Positions 1-9,382 of a DNA stretch of 64,000 nucleotides are shown in pieces. Within the stretch, counting starts at the first letter, position 1, and each line of letters starts with the position of its first letter. Source of the DNA: Saprospiraceae bacterium (GTDB lineage: Bacteria; Bacteroidota; Bacteroidia; Chitinophagales; Saprospiraceae); contig JADKAS010000003.1 in the NCBI GenBank assembly GCA_016715245.1, positions 124,001 through 188,000 of the forward strand, given 5' to 3'. The position numbers and the translations under genes were made by a program. The notes beneath the pieces were generated by a model. The model was not told the origin of the DNA. It made no database searches and worked only from the letters and a program-made list of their open reading frames with translations.

Positions 1-1
1 C

Positions 2-1279
2 GACAATATTCTGGAAATTAATGAAAAATACCAGGTACACATCGGTATTCTGGCAGATCTTCAGGGACCGAAACTGCGCATCGGCAAAATGGAAAACGAT
101 GGCATGCAGATTAAACCGGGCGATATTCTGACCTTTACCAATAAAGAATGTCTTGGAAATATGGATCATATTTATATGAGTTATGAATTATTTCCAACAG
201 ATGTGGAAGTGGGAGAGAGAGTTATGGTGGATGATGGCAAGATTGTACTCGATGTTATCGAAACCAATAAAAAAAATAAGGTCAAATTGAAAGTCTTATA
301 CGGAGAATTTCTTTCTTCCAATAAAGGTGTCAATTTGCCGGACACCATCATAAGTCAACCATCACTTACAGAAAAAGACCTTGAGGATCTGGATTTTATC
401 CTCACACAAAGAGTCAACTGGATTGCGCTGTCTTTTGTCAGACAAGGAAAGGATATTACCGACCTTCAGCGAAGAATAAAGGCTAAAGACCATTTTGCAA
501 AAGTCATTGCCAAAATTGAAAAACCGGAAGCCATCAAAAATCTGAAAAGTATTATTAAAGCTACCGACGCCATAATGATCGCAAGAGGGGACCTCGGAGT
601 GGAACTTCCTATGCAGGAATTGCCTGGCCTTCAAAAGATGATTATTGCCAAGTGTATTGAAAAATCAAAACCGGTTATTGTCGCTACGCAGATGATGGAA
701 AGTATGATAACCAATCCATCACCAACCCGTGCAGAAGTAACGGATGTCGCCAATGCCGTTCTTGATGGAGCGGATGCTGTCATGCTGAGCGCGGAAACCT
801 CGGTAGGTAAACACCCGGTTTTAGTGGTTGAAGCCATGAATAAGATAATATCCCATGCAGAAACCCAATACGAAATGCATGGTAAAAGATCAAAACCTGA
901 TCCGACATCATCAACTTATCTTTCCGATGTATTGTGTCTGAACGCACCAAAAATTGCCGAAGAGATCAGCGCTAAGGCTATTCTGGGGTTAACGGTAAAC
1001 GGATACACAGCATTTAAAATATCAAGCTACAGACCCAATTGTAAGATTTATATATTTTCGGACAAAGCCTATATGTTGAGCACGCTTTCTCTGGTTTGGG
1101 GAGTTAGTCCGTACTTGTATACCAAATTTACTACCACGGATGAAACCATCGAAGATTTAAATAACATTCTGAAAGATGAAGGCGAGATTTCTGAAGGCGA
1201 CATTGTGGTCAATACCGGTAGTATGCCTTTGCACAAGAGATTCAGAACGAATATGTTGAAAATAACTGTAGTAGAATAG
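2..1279 (+). CDS. pyk: Pyruvate kinase (5' end cut by window edge)
   Basis: Last step of glycolysis, phosphoenolpyruvate + ADP to pyruvate + ATP, in the cytoplasm. The frame is open from base 2, so the N-terminus lies outside the window. The first visible residues, LADLQGPKLRIGK, are the conserved strand of the TIM barrel. The B domain follows, then the catalytic lysine strand (IAKIEKPEA), the metal/PEP loop (MIARGDLGVE) and the MLSAETSVGKHP segment. The C-terminal allosteric domain is complete and ends at TAG 1277-1279. The next gene starts two bases after this stop, suggesting cotranscription. Identification is secure; only the start is missing. Confidence 0.97.
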   Translation, partial: DNILEINEKYQVHIGILADLQGPKLRIGKMENDGMQIKPGDILTFTNKECLGNMDHIYMSYELFPTDVEVGERVMVDDGKIVLDVIETNKKNKVKLKVLYGEFLSSNKGVNLPDTIISQPSLTEKDLEDLDFILTQRVNWIALSFVRQGKDITDLQRRIKAKDHFAKVIAKIEKPEAIKNLKSIIKATDAIMIARGDLGVELPMQELPGLQKMIIAKCIEKSKPVIVATQMMESMITNPSPTRAEVTDVANAVLDGADAVMLSAETSVGKHPVLVVEAMNKIISHAETQYEMHGKRSKPDPTSSTYLSDVLCLNAPKIAEEISAKAILGLTVNGYTAFKISSYRPNCKIYIFSDKAYMLSTLSLVWGVSPYLYTKFTTTDETIEDLNNILKDEGEISEGDIVVNTGSMPLHKRFRTNMLKITVVE

Positions 1280-1280
1280 A

Positions 1281-1934
1281 ATGTTGCAGCAGGTTTTATT
1301 TAAAAAATTTACCATTTTTTATCTGGCTGTTGCCATTCTTTATTTTCTGGCTCTTTTTTTTCTGCCTCAATACGTGTCAGTTACAAAACCTCTGATCATG
1401 TCAAGTCTGATCGGGTTTTACATTTCAACGGAAACCAGACAAAACAACGGATTTCTGCTGGGTATGATTTTTGCCTTGCTGGGTGACATTTTTTTGATGT
1501 TTGATAATGACTCTTTTTTTATAGCAGGACTGTTTTGTTTTCTGTTGATGCAATGGACTTACCTTTTTACGTTTAAACAACATTTTACCAAACCAAATGT
1601 AAAAACGGCATTGTATTTTACCACAATATTTCTGATTTCCTGTTCTTTACTCGCCTGGATGTGGCCTTATTTAGGAAGCATGAAAATGCATGTTACCATT
1701 TATTTTATTTCCATTCTAAGTATGGTGTTTTTTGCTATCACCAGAGACAAAAACATACCATTTTATTTTTCTGTTGTGTCCGGCGCCATCTTGTTTTTGA
1801 TATCCGATGCGTTGCTGGCGGTCAATAAGTTTGCCCTTCAGTTCAACTATGCTGGTGTATTAGTCATGTTGACGTATATAGCAGCCCAGTATTTAATAGT
1901 GACGGGCATCGTCGGTCAACGATATCATAAATAG
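1281..1934 (+). CDS. YhhN/TMEM86-family membrane protein
   Basis: Integral membrane protein of 217 residues with about seven to eight hydrophobic segments. It carries the two acidic signatures of the YhhN family, GDIFLMFD in the first half and SDALLAVNKF near the C-terminus. Characterised animal members (TMEM86) are lysoplasmalogenases that cleave the vinyl-ether bond of lysoplasmalogens; the bacterial substrate is less certain. The ATG follows the pyk stop with one base between, so translation is probably coupled. The family call is firm; the reaction is inferred from homologues. Confidence 0.85.
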   Translation: MLQQVLFKKFTIFYLAVAILYFLALFFLPQYVSVTKPLIMSSLIGFYISTETRQNNGFLLGMIFALLGDIFLMFDNDSFFIAGLFCFLLMQWTYLFTFKQHFTKPNVKTALYFTTIFLISCSLLAWMWPYLGSMKMHVTIYFISILSMVFFAITRDKNIPFYFSVVSGAILFLISDALLAVNKFALQFNYAGVLVMLTYIAAQYLIVTGIVGQRYHK

Positions 1935-1955
1935 AGTTTCCGGATAATAATTATC

Positions 1956-2825
1956 TTACAAATGTCTTTCAGCGTGATAGCTGCTTCTGACCAAAGGACT
2001 GCTTTCCACTATCTGAAATCCTCTTGAAAGTCCTTCTTCCTTATAATGTTGGAATAGATCAGGGTGAATATATTCGGCCACTTCAATATGCATTTTTGTG
2101 GGTTGCAGGTATTGTCCGATGGTCATTACATCGCAGCCGTTTTCCACCAGATCGTCCATGATTTTGTAAACGTCTTCTTTTTTTTCTCCCAATCCGACCA
2201 TGATGCCGGACTTAGTCCTTTTTCCGTATTCTTTTGTCCTTTTGATCTGCTCCAGACTGCGGCTGTATTTAGCCTGTGGCCTGATAAGTCTGTATAAAGA
2301 TTCAACGGTTTCCATGTTGTGAGAAACAACTTCCTGACCCGGACTGATCATGATTTCCAATGCTTCCCAGTTGGCTTTTACATCCGGAATTAAAGTTTCT
2401 ATAGTGGTGTTGGGAGAAATTTCTTTCACCAATCGTACCGTTTCATGCCAGATAGCAGCTCCTCTGTCTTTTAATTCATCTCTGTTGACAGAAGTAAGCA
2501 CGGCATGTTTTACATTCATTAAAAATATGGCTTCTGCAACGCGCCTTGGTTCGTCCGTATCATATTCATTTGGTCTTCCGGTTTTTACTGCACAAAACGA
2601 ACAACTTCTTGTACAGACATTACCAAGAATCATAAAAGTGGCTGTACCGGCACCCCAACATTCTCCCATATTCGGGCAATTCCCGCTTTGACAGATCGTG
2701 TGTAGTTTATATTGATCTACTAAATTTCTTACTTTTTTGTACTCTTCACCGATAGGTAATTTTACCCTTAACCAATCCGGCTTTTTTGCTTTGATTTCTT
2801 TTTGTACAATAGGTAACTCTACCAT
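1956..2825 (-). CDS. lipA: Lipoyl synthase
   Basis: Radical SAM enzyme that inserts two sulfurs into octanoyl-protein to make lipoyl cofactor. Its client in this window is the pyruvate dehydrogenase E2 at 10.2 kb. Both Fe-S cluster sites are visible: C45/C50/C56 (auxiliary cluster) and the radical SAM motif C71xxxC75xxC78. The family's C-terminal RSSYHAE signature, which supplies the serine ligand, is also present. At 289 residues it has the normal length. It is convergent with the YhhN gene, with 21 bases between, and I see no clear terminator there. Confidence 0.97.
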   Translation of the reverse strand: MVELPIVQKEIKAKKPDWLRVKLPIGEEYKKVRNLVDQYKLHTICQSGNCPNMGECWGAGTATFMILGNVCTRSCSFCAVKTGRPNEYDTDEPRRVAEAIFLMNVKHAVLTSVNRDELKDRGAAIWHETVRLVKEISPNTTIETLIPDVKANWEALEIMISPGQEVVSHNMETVESLYRLIRPQAKYSRSLEQIKRTKEYGKRTKSGIMVGLGEKKEDVYKIMDDLVENGCDVMTIGQYLQPTKMHIEVAEYIHPDLFQHYKEEGLSRGFQIVESSPLVRSSYHAERHL

Positions 2826-2852
2826 AAAAATAATTTTACTTCGGGTAAATAC

Positions 2853-3650
2853 TTAATTACTTCTTTTACCGAACTCAAAATTTACATAAAAGTTTATAAA
2901 ATACGATTTATTCGATACGGTTTCTGTCTCCACCATGACAGGGACTTTTTTTACATAAATGTCGGCCATCACGCCAACTTCAATCGATTTTGCAAATTCT
3001 TCGAAGGCACCCGGCGAAAAAAATAATCCCAGTTTGGTTTGTATTCCGGGGATAATAGAAATTTCGTTGATTCCTTTCCAGAATCCGGCACCTCCAAAAA
3101 CACTGTTGTAGTCCAAAAATTTATCTGCATTTTCTTCACTGTATTTTTCTTCTTTCAACTCCACTATAATACCATTATCCACTTGAGTTTGGTAAATCAA
3201 TTCAAGATAATAGGGTTTTACCAATGCAATCGAAGGACCAATTTGAGCATTATATCCAAGCGCCAGTCCTTTCCTTTTTGCTTTATCTGTAAATAGTTTT
3301 TTTTGTCCTTTTCCTGCTCTCAATACAAATATCTGGTTTTGTTTTCCAAATCTGAAGGAGCGTGATATTTTATTGACTGATATAGGAATGTTTCTGTTTT
3401 GTTTGAATTCCCGCGGATCTTTGAGATAACCTATTTCGAAACTTGAATAGATAGTTTTAAAATACGTTTTTATTTTACCTCTGTGATAAGCCACAAAATA
3501 TCCGTTGGTATGAAATGCAGCAACGCCGGTATTTTCATTCCTGTATATGATACCTTTAAACTCCGGATCTTCCTGTTTGGGCTGAAAAGAATTCTGAGTA
3601 TTGCCGGTAATATGTAAAAGGCAAATAAATAATACGAATATGTATTTCAT
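2853..3650 (-). CDS. Hypothetical secreted or outer-membrane protein
   Basis: About 265 residues. I chose the ATG at 3650 because it places a short charged start directly before a hydrophobic signal peptide (KYIFVLFICLLHITGNTQ). An in-frame GTG at 3665 is possible but would add five residues before it. The mature part is rich in aromatic and alternating strand-like segments and ends with a strand containing FYVNFEFGK, which fits a small outer-membrane barrel or periplasmic beta protein. I recognise no family. It is on the same strand as lipA, 27 bases upstream of it. Confidence 0.7.
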   Translation of the reverse strand: MKYIFVLFICLLHITGNTQNSFQPKQEDPEFKGIIYRNENTGVAAFHTNGYFVAYHRGKIKTYFKTIYSSFEIGYLKDPREFKQNRNIPISVNKISRSFRFGKQNQIFVLRAGKGQKKLFTDKAKRKGLALGYNAQIGPSIALVKPYYLELIYQTQVDNGIIVELKEEKYSEENADKFLDYNSVFGGAGFWKGINEISIIPGIQTKLGLFFSPGAFEEFAKSIEVGVMADIYVKKVPVMVETETVSNKSYFINFYVNFEFGKRSN

Positions 3651-3762
3651 TATGATATTATCCACATTACAACGGTTTCAGAATGATTTTGATTTTAAAA
3701 GTTATCAAAAATAGTACTTTTTTGTTTAATTTGCTGTTTTATGTAGAGTTTTTTGCAAATTT

Positions 3763-4638
3763 ATGATATATTTCACAACCAATGAATCTAGTCCCAGACT
3801 GGAATACGTTCTTGAATTTATTTTTTCCCATGTCTGGCAGGAAGAAATAAAATTTTTAAAATCCAATGAAATTGAAAAAACATTTCATCCCTGTATTTTT
3901 TATGGTTTTCCGGCGGTTACAGAAAATAACAATCTAAAAATTAATATTCCGTCCTCTGGAATTTTATATGAAAAAGGTGTCAGGACACAAGAGATTAAAG
4001 TTGTAAAAGACAGTATAACCGATCTGCCCTATTTTTTTGAAACTGACAACAAAGAAGATTATGATTTTCCTTTTGACCTGTTTGCGTTGATTTTTTATTT
4101 ACTTAGCCGGTATGAAGAATATTTACCAGCTGAAAAAGATCAATATGGAAGATATATTTCCACCAATAGTATATCCGTAAAAAATGAGTTTGTACAAACT
4201 CCCATCATCGATCAATGGTTGTCGGTTTTTAAACAAAAAATTGAAAACATTACCGGAAAACCAATCGGGGTTAAACAGAAATTCAGTCTTTTTCCGACTA
4301 TTGATATTGATATAGTATGGGCATATGCCCACAAAGGACTCAGCATGTGGAAAGGAATATTGAAAGATATTGTGTTGGCAAAATTCACAGCAATATCTTT
4401 TAGATACAAGAGTTATATCAATCCTGACAGCGATCCTTTTTTTACATTTGATTATCTGGAAAACAAGTTACATAACTGCAGGAATAACACAATCTGGTTT
4501 ATTTTGTATTCCAAAAACCCGGACTCAAAAGACGTCAATCACAACAGAAGTCTTACATCATTTGATGATTGGTTGAAAAAATTTACAGTGAAAAAGTCAG
4601 TTGGGATTCACCCGTCTTTTCAATCTCATAGTTCATGA
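3763..4638 (+). pseudogene. Polysaccharide deacetylase-like protein, N-terminal part (ends at in-frame TGA)
   Basis: First 291 residues of a protein resembling the DUF7033-type 'polysaccharide deacetylase family protein' common in Bacteroidota (family recalled, not searched). Recognisable pieces are the N-terminal strand-rich region, the FDLFALIFYLLSRYEEY segment, TIDIDIVWAY (the acidic strand of the NodB-like fold) and VGIHPSFQS at the end. The frame stops at TGA 4636-4638 but continues without a shift into the next ORF, which carries the rest of the domain. Together they make 444 codons, close to the size I expect. The break is therefore a nonsense substitution or a base-call error, not a gene end. 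Confidence 0.75.
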
Positions 4639-4647
4639 AGTACCCTC

Positions 4648-5094
4648 ATGGAAGAAAAAAACAGCCTTGAGGCGTCTATACATCAAAAATTGGAAAAATC
4701 AAGACGACACTATATTCTGTTTTCAATGCCGGAAACATATAAAAACCTTATCAAGGCAGGCATAAAAGAGGATTATAGCATGGGTTTTCCTGAACAGATC
4801 GGGTATAGGGCGGGGACAGGTTTTTCATTTTTTTGGTATGACTTACATACTGAAGAACAGACAGAATTAATGGTCCACCCGTTTCAGATTATGGATGTAA
4901 CCATGAAAAAATATAAAAACTGGACACCTGAACAAGCAATCACAGAGATAAAAAATATTATGGTTACGGCCCGAAAAGCATCAAGTCCTGTAAGATTTAT
5001 TTGGCATAATAGTTCTTTCTATAGTGGAAATGGGTGGAATAATTGGGAAAAAGTGTTTGAAACCATAATAACGGAAGGAAACAAACAAATGTAA
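4648..5094 (+). pseudogene. Polysaccharide deacetylase-like protein, C-terminal part
   Basis: In the same frame as the preceding ORF and separated from it only by TGA plus three sense codons. It carries the expected continuation: an EEKNSLE helix, a KSRRHYILFSMPETYKNL strand-helix, the family hallmark DYSMGFPEQIGYRAGT, and a C-terminal WHNSSF segment. In homologues these are one polypeptide. The ATG at 4648 is probably an internal methionine. If the TGA is genuine, neither half is likely to fold alone. Confidence 0.75.
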
Positions 5095-5126
5095 AAACCA
5101 AATTAGTCCGTTCGGTTTTTTGTTTT

Positions 5127-5134
5127 TATATTTG
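5127..5134 (+). promoter_or_regulatory. Candidate Bacteroidota -7 element before the SpoIIE phosphatase gene
   Basis: TATATTTG matches the Bacteroidota -7 consensus TAnnTTTG. It ends only four bases before the ATG at 5139, so transcription would begin at or very near the start codon, giving a leaderless message. No TTG is seen at the expected -33 distance, which lowers confidence. Confidence 0.35.
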
Positions 5135-5138
5135 CTTT

Positions 5139-6362
5139 ATGAATCGTGAATTATTTTTATTGGAGAAGCTGGAAAAGGAGTTGAATTTAAAACAACTTCA
5201 GATAAAGAGTTTGCTGACCATTACGCAGGCTATTAATGACAATGTATCCACGGAAGGGCTTTTTAATATGTATAAGTCTTTCCTTAGTTGGGAAATGGGT
5301 ATTGAAAAAATGGCTTTATTTATCATTCAGGATGACGGCTGGCACTGTACTACATTTATTCATTTTGAAGAGGAAAAAGCTAATGAAATTATTCCTATTT
5401 TACTTCAGCACAAAAGATTACACACCATAAAAGATGGCGAACATAAGGTTCTGGAAGGTTTTAATATTATAATACCTGTTTTTCATAAAGATATTCCAAT
5501 AGCATATGCCATCATTGGTGGTATTAAGGAAAAGGAGGACTTGTACAATAAAATTCAGTTTATTACGACCATAACCAATATTATAGCGGTTGCCATAGAA
5601 AATAAAAGATTATTTAAGAAACAAATTGAGCAGGAAAGATATCAGCGGGAAATGGAATTGGCAAGTCAGGTCCAGCAACTGCTTATTCCGGAGTTTCTTC
5701 CGTCAGAAAAGGAATTTGCACTTTCCAAAATTTATAAACCGCACTTCAATATTGGGGGTGATTATCTGGATTTTATTCGATTTGATGAAAAAAGGTTTGC
5801 TTTTTGTATTGCAGATATTTCCGGAAAAGGTGTTGGAGCTGCCTTGTTGATGGCAAATTTTCAGGCTATAACGCAAAGTTTAATCTTTCAATACCGCGAT
5901 TTAGAGACGTTTGTCTTTGCTTTGAATCAGTCTGTCTATAGAATTACTAAAAGTGACAAATATATCACGTTATTTGTGGCAGAAGTGGATTTGAGTAAAA
6001 AAACACTCAGATATGTGAACGCAGGACATTATCCTCCTGTTATTAAAATAAATAATGCATTAAAAAGATTGGAGAGTAGTTGTTCTTTTATCGGAGCATT
6101 TGAAAAACTTCCGGAAATAAAGGAAGAATGTATTCATCTCGAAAACGATACAATGATTTTGTGTTTTACGGATGGACTCATTGATTTAAAAAATAATAAA
6201 GACGAGTTTTTTGGGGATGAAGCCATTGAAAAATTTCTTGATGAAAATTCAGATCTGCACCCTGAAAAATTTAATGAAAAGTTATTGAAGGAAATTAATG
6301 ATTTCAGGGGAGAATTGGAAATCAATGATGATATTGCAGTTTTAACTTGCAAAATATTTTAA
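5139..6362 (+). CDS. GAF-SpoIIE (PP2C-type) serine phosphatase, RsbU-like
   Basis: A 407-residue cytoplasmic signalling protein. Residues about 25-155 form a GAF-like sensor domain, 160-180 a helical linker (QERYQREMELASQVQQLL), and about 185-405 the SpoIIE/PP2C phosphatase. Metal-binding and active-site motifs are visible: NIGGDYLDF, CIADISGKGVGAALL, VNAGHYPPV and CFTDGLIDLK. Proteins of this build (RsbU, RsbP) dephosphorylate anti-anti-sigma factors, but no STAS or RsbW partner is nearby, so the substrate is unknown. The TM2 protein gene starts 17 bases after its stop. Confidence 0.9.
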   Translation: MNRELFLLEKLEKELNLKQLQIKSLLTITQAINDNVSTEGLFNMYKSFLSWEMGIEKMALFIIQDDGWHCTTFIHFEEEKANEIIPILLQHKRLHTIKDGEHKVLEGFNIIIPVFHKDIPIAYAIIGGIKEKEDLYNKIQFITTITNIIAVAIENKRLFKKQIEQERYQREMELASQVQQLLIPEFLPSEKEFALSKIYKPHFNIGGDYLDFIRFDEKRFAFCIADISGKGVGAALLMANFQAITQSLIFQYRDLETFVFALNQSVYRITKSDKYITLFVAEVDLSKKTLRYVNAGHYPPVIKINNALKRLESSCSFIGAFEKLPEIKEECIHLENDTMILCFTDGLIDLKNNKDEFFGDEAIEKFLDENSDLHPEKFNEKLLKEINDFRGELEINDDIAVLTCKIF

Positions 6363-6379
6363 TAATCTTAATCAGTAAA

Positions 6380-7147
6380 ATGAACCGAAAAAACAGATGG
6401 TTTGCCGCATTGATGGCTGTAGTTTTTGGATTTGTCGGAGTGCATAAACTTTACCTTGGTAAAATTGGTGGCTTTATATTATACTTGTTTTTGTTTTTTA
6501 TGTCTATTTCTATATTTTTTATGCCGTTGACATTTATTTTTGGTTTAATCGATTCTTTTAAAATAATGTCGATGTCGGATGAAGAATTTGATGAGAAATA
6601 TAACTACGGAGTGCCTCAGGGTATTCCGAGAGGCAGACTTGAAAAAAGAAGAGAAGAACAAATGACAAAATACAACAGACCCCAAGCTAATAGCATCAAT
6701 AATTTCAAGAACAAAACAAAAATTTCAACTTTAAAAAATAGTGGTTTAAAAAAATATAAAGATTTTGATTTGGACGATGCCATTTTGGATTTTGTCAAAG
6801 TATTGGAATTAAATCCGAAAGACTCAAATACACATTTTACAGTTGCGTGTGCCTATTCGTTGACAGAACAAAAAGAAAAGGCATTTCGGCATCTTTCTCT
6901 GGCGGTGGAGACTGGAATGGATGATGTCAACCGAATATTAACCCATGACGATCTTGCCTTTGTCAGAATACAACCCGAATTTGATAATTTCAAAAAAGGT
7001 GGATTTAGATATACTTCGATGGACAATAATTCAAATCAGCAAGAGGCAATTCTTCATCAGCTTCAAAAGATTTCTGACTTAAGAAATCGGGGATTGTTGT
7101 CTGAACTTGATTTTAATGTAGAAAGAAAAAAAATTCTGCGACAATAA
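6380..7147 (+). CDS. TM2-domain protein with TPR-like and SHOCT-like C-terminus
   Basis: I place the start at ATG 6380, which gives MNRKNRWF directly before the TM2 domain; an upstream ATG at 6347 lies inside the phosphatase gene. The TM2 domain (GFVGVHKLYLGKIGG followed by a second helix) spans about residues 8-70. A TPR-like segment follows (LDDAILDFVKVLELNPKDSNTHF and a second helix pair), and the end has the SHOCT pattern LQKISDLRNRGLLSELDF. The combination suggests a membrane-anchored scaffold. Its closeness to the SpoIIE phosphatase suggests, but does not prove, joint function. Confidence 0.8.
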   Translation: MNRKNRWFAALMAVVFGFVGVHKLYLGKIGGFILYLFLFFMSISIFFMPLTFIFGLIDSFKIMSMSDEEFDEKYNYGVPQGIPRGRLEKRREEQMTKYNRPQANSINNFKNKTKISTLKNSGLKKYKDFDLDDAILDFVKVLELNPKDSNTHFTVACAYSLTEQKEKAFRHLSLAVETGMDDVNRILTHDDLAFVRIQPEFDNFKKGGFRYTSMDNNSNQQEAILHQLQKISDLRNRGLLSELDFNVERKKILRQ

Positions 7148-7213
7148 TTAGCGTCATTTGGTCACACGTCTTCATAAAATTTATGTACTTTTATCGCATA
7201 AATATTAACTAGG

Positions 7214-7873
7214 TTGATTGCCAAAGATCTTTTAGTAAATGATATAGTCGCACTTCGTACTTCTGATATAGGAGAAGAAGTTTTATCAATGATGCATTTG
7301 TATCATGTGAGACATTTGCCTATTGTTAATGATAAACAATTGCTTGGCCTCATAAGTGAATCAGATATTGTCATGAATGACATGAAAGAATCAATAGGTT
7401 CTTATGGACTCAGTCTGTTTAAACCCTATTGTTTTGAAAAAGACCATATTTTTGACGTTATGGGACAGGTTGCCAGGTTTAATTTGACATTAATTCCTGT
7501 GATTGATGAAAAAAGTCAATTTCTGGGGGTTATTACTTTAGAAAAGTTATTACATTATTTTGCAGAAAGTTATGCTTTTGAAGAATCCGGAAATGTTTTC
7601 ACTATTGAAACCACTGAACAAAATTACAGTATGGGTGAAATCTGCCGGATTATTGAATCTGAAGGAATAAGTGTATTTAGTACTTTTATCAACAAAAATA
7701 CGGACTCAACCAAGGTATTTATTACGGTGAAAACCAATGCTAAGGAAAATTTCCGGATTAAACAGACACTTGAACGATTTGGATATGACGTGACAGTATC
7801 CAAAGGACATGATGAATATAACGAAAGTCTGAAGGACAGATTTGATTCATTAATGACATATCTCAATGTGTAG
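7214..7873 (+). CDS. CBS-domain pair protein
   Basis: A 219-residue protein with two CBS motifs (about residues 1-60 and 70-120, with HLPIVNDKQLLGLISESDIV and LIPVIDEKSQFLGVITLEKLL), which normally bind adenine nucleotides. An ACT-like tail follows (about 135-205, FTIETTEQNYSMGEICRIIE). It starts with TTG 7214, since an in-frame TAA at 7199 leaves no upstream choice. The stop overlaps the start of the next gene, so translation is probably coupled. In other Bacteroidota a similar CBS protein sits near NAD kinase and BamA genes; here only the barrel gene is present. Confidence 0.85.
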   Translation: MIAKDLLVNDIVALRTSDIGEEVLSMMHLYHVRHLPIVNDKQLLGLISESDIVMNDMKESIGSYGLSLFKPYCFEKDHIFDVMGQVARFNLTLIPVIDEKSQFLGVITLEKLLHYFAESYAFEESGNVFTIETTEQNYSMGEICRIIESEGISVFSTFINKNTDSTKVFITVKTNAKENFRIKQTLERFGYDVTVSKGHDEYNESLKDRFDSLMTYLNV

Positions 7874-9263
7874 ATGTTTTCAAATTTTTGTTTTTATTTT
7901 TTTGTGGCAACAAATTGCATTCACTCAAAAAGATTTTGTTGTTATTTCACTTCTCACCATTCAGGGAAATGATAAAACCAAACCGGAAGCCATTTTAAGA
8001 GAAATTGATTTTTCTGTCAATGATACTATTGAATTAATAAATCTCGCTTCTGTTTTATTGGAAAATGAAAAAAGGCTAAAAAGTACCGGTTTATTTTCTG
8101 AAGTGGATGTTAATCTGAAAAACTGGAACCCTGACGTACAGGAAGTTAACGTTCATATTATCGTAAAAGAAGGGTGGTATATTTACCCTTATGTCATCTT
8201 TGAACTGGCAGATAGAAATTTTAATGTCTGGGCCAATGAATTTGATTATTCTATACAACGATTGAATTATGGGGTAGCTCTTACCCATATTAATTTTTCA
8301 GGAAGTAAAGATAAGTTTAAAGCTAAACTTCAGTTTGGATTTACAGGAAAATATGAAATGTCTTATGAGTATCCGTATTTTAAAAACGGATGGGGATTTT
8401 CATCAAACTTTTTTTATGCTTATAATAAAGAAATTAGCTATAAAACTTTTGAAAACCGGCCGCTCTTTTATAAGGCTGATGATGAAAGAAATCTTTTATC
8501 TCAAATAAGAGGTTCTTTTGCGATTACTAAAAGGAAAAATGCCTATACTTTTCATACAGCCAGATTATTATATTTTTATGGAAAAGTAGATAGTGAAATA
8601 CCGTCAAAATTGAATTCAAATTATTTTTTAAATGGAAATTCGGTACTTCAATTTTTCAGATTAGAATATGAATTTACCTATAATAAGTTAAGATACCCCT
8701 TGTATCCCGAATATGGTTATTTATGGAGAATTAATTTCAAAAAAGACGGATTCGGCAGTTCGAAAAAGTATAACAATACTGAAATATCGGCTGAATATTC
8801 CAAACATCTGAACTTTCTGAAAAGGTTTATATATTCTACAAGACTTAAGATAAAGGGTAATCTGCAAAGAAACAGAATACCATATCTATACACACAGGCC
8901 CTCGGCTATAATAATGACAACCTCACCGGATATCAATTGTATGTCATCGATGGTACTGATTTTATTTTGATGAATAATTCTTTGAAATTCAATATTTTCA
9001 GAAAAGACTTTTACTTTAAAAAATGGGTGCCTAAAAAATTAAGACCATTTAATACGCAGATTTTCCTGAGATTTAATGGTGATATGAGTTATGTCAACGA
9101 ACCCTTTAATCGGGATAATAATCCATTGTCAAACACCTTTTTATATGGTTTTGGCCCGGGTTTGGATTTTATTTTTTTTCACAATATGATTTTAACTTTT
9201 GATTTTTCCATCAACAAGCTGGGAGAAAGCGGATTTTTTGTCGGAGGTGGATTTCAGTTTTAA
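7866..9263 (+). CDS. BamA/TamA-like outer-membrane barrel with POTRA domain
   Basis: A 465-residue protein with an N-terminal signal peptide (IFVFIFLWQQIAFTQ). One POTRA-like domain follows at about residues 25-100 (LTIQGNDKTKPEAILREIDF ... VNVHIIVKEGWYIYPY). The rest is strand-rich: DRNFNVWANEFDY, SYEYPYF, and a YPLYPEYGYLWRINFKK hairpin. It ends in the aromatic terminal strand GFFVGGGFQF, typical of proteins inserted by the BAM machinery. With one POTRA it is far shorter than canonical BamA, so I read it as an Omp85-related accessory barrel. Its ATG overlaps the CBS gene's stop. Confidence 0.8.
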   Translation: MCRCFQIFVFIFLWQQIAFTQKDFVVISLLTIQGNDKTKPEAILREIDFSVNDTIELINLASVLLENEKRLKSTGLFSEVDVNLKNWNPDVQEVNVHIIVKEGWYIYPYVIFELADRNFNVWANEFDYSIQRLNYGVALTHINFSGSKDKFKAKLQFGFTGKYEMSYEYPYFKNGWGFSSNFFYAYNKEISYKTFENRPLFYKADDERNLLSQIRGSFAITKRKNAYTFHTARLLYFYGKVDSEIPSKLNSNYFLNGNSVLQFFRLEYEFTYNKLRYPLYPEYGYLWRINFKKDGFGSSKKYNNTEISAEYSKHLNFLKRFIYSTRLKIKGNLQRNRIPYLYTQALGYNNDNLTGYQLYVIDGTDFILMNNSLKFNIFRKDFYFKKWVPKKLRPFNTQIFLRFNGDMSYVNEPFNRDNNPLSNTFLYGFGPGLDFIFFHNMILTFDFSINKLGESGFFVGGGFQF

Positions 9264-9382
9264 ATTTTTTTTTATTGTCAGGCAACGAATTTTGAATTTG
9301 GAGAGTCTTTTAATTAAAAGGGGGAGAATTCCTCCATTTTGATATTCTTTTCATTTTTAATGAAAAAATCTTTAGCGAAGTA

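Noticed and set aside
4636..4638. Selenocysteine or other recoding at TGA
   Set aside because: No stem-loop or selenocysteine genes seen and the family has no known selenoproteins; a substitution or base-call error is simpler.
9300..9320. Palindromic CTTTTAATTAAAAG near the barrel gene
   Set aside because: AT-rich self-complement without a context; the proper terminator is further downstream at 9383-9416.
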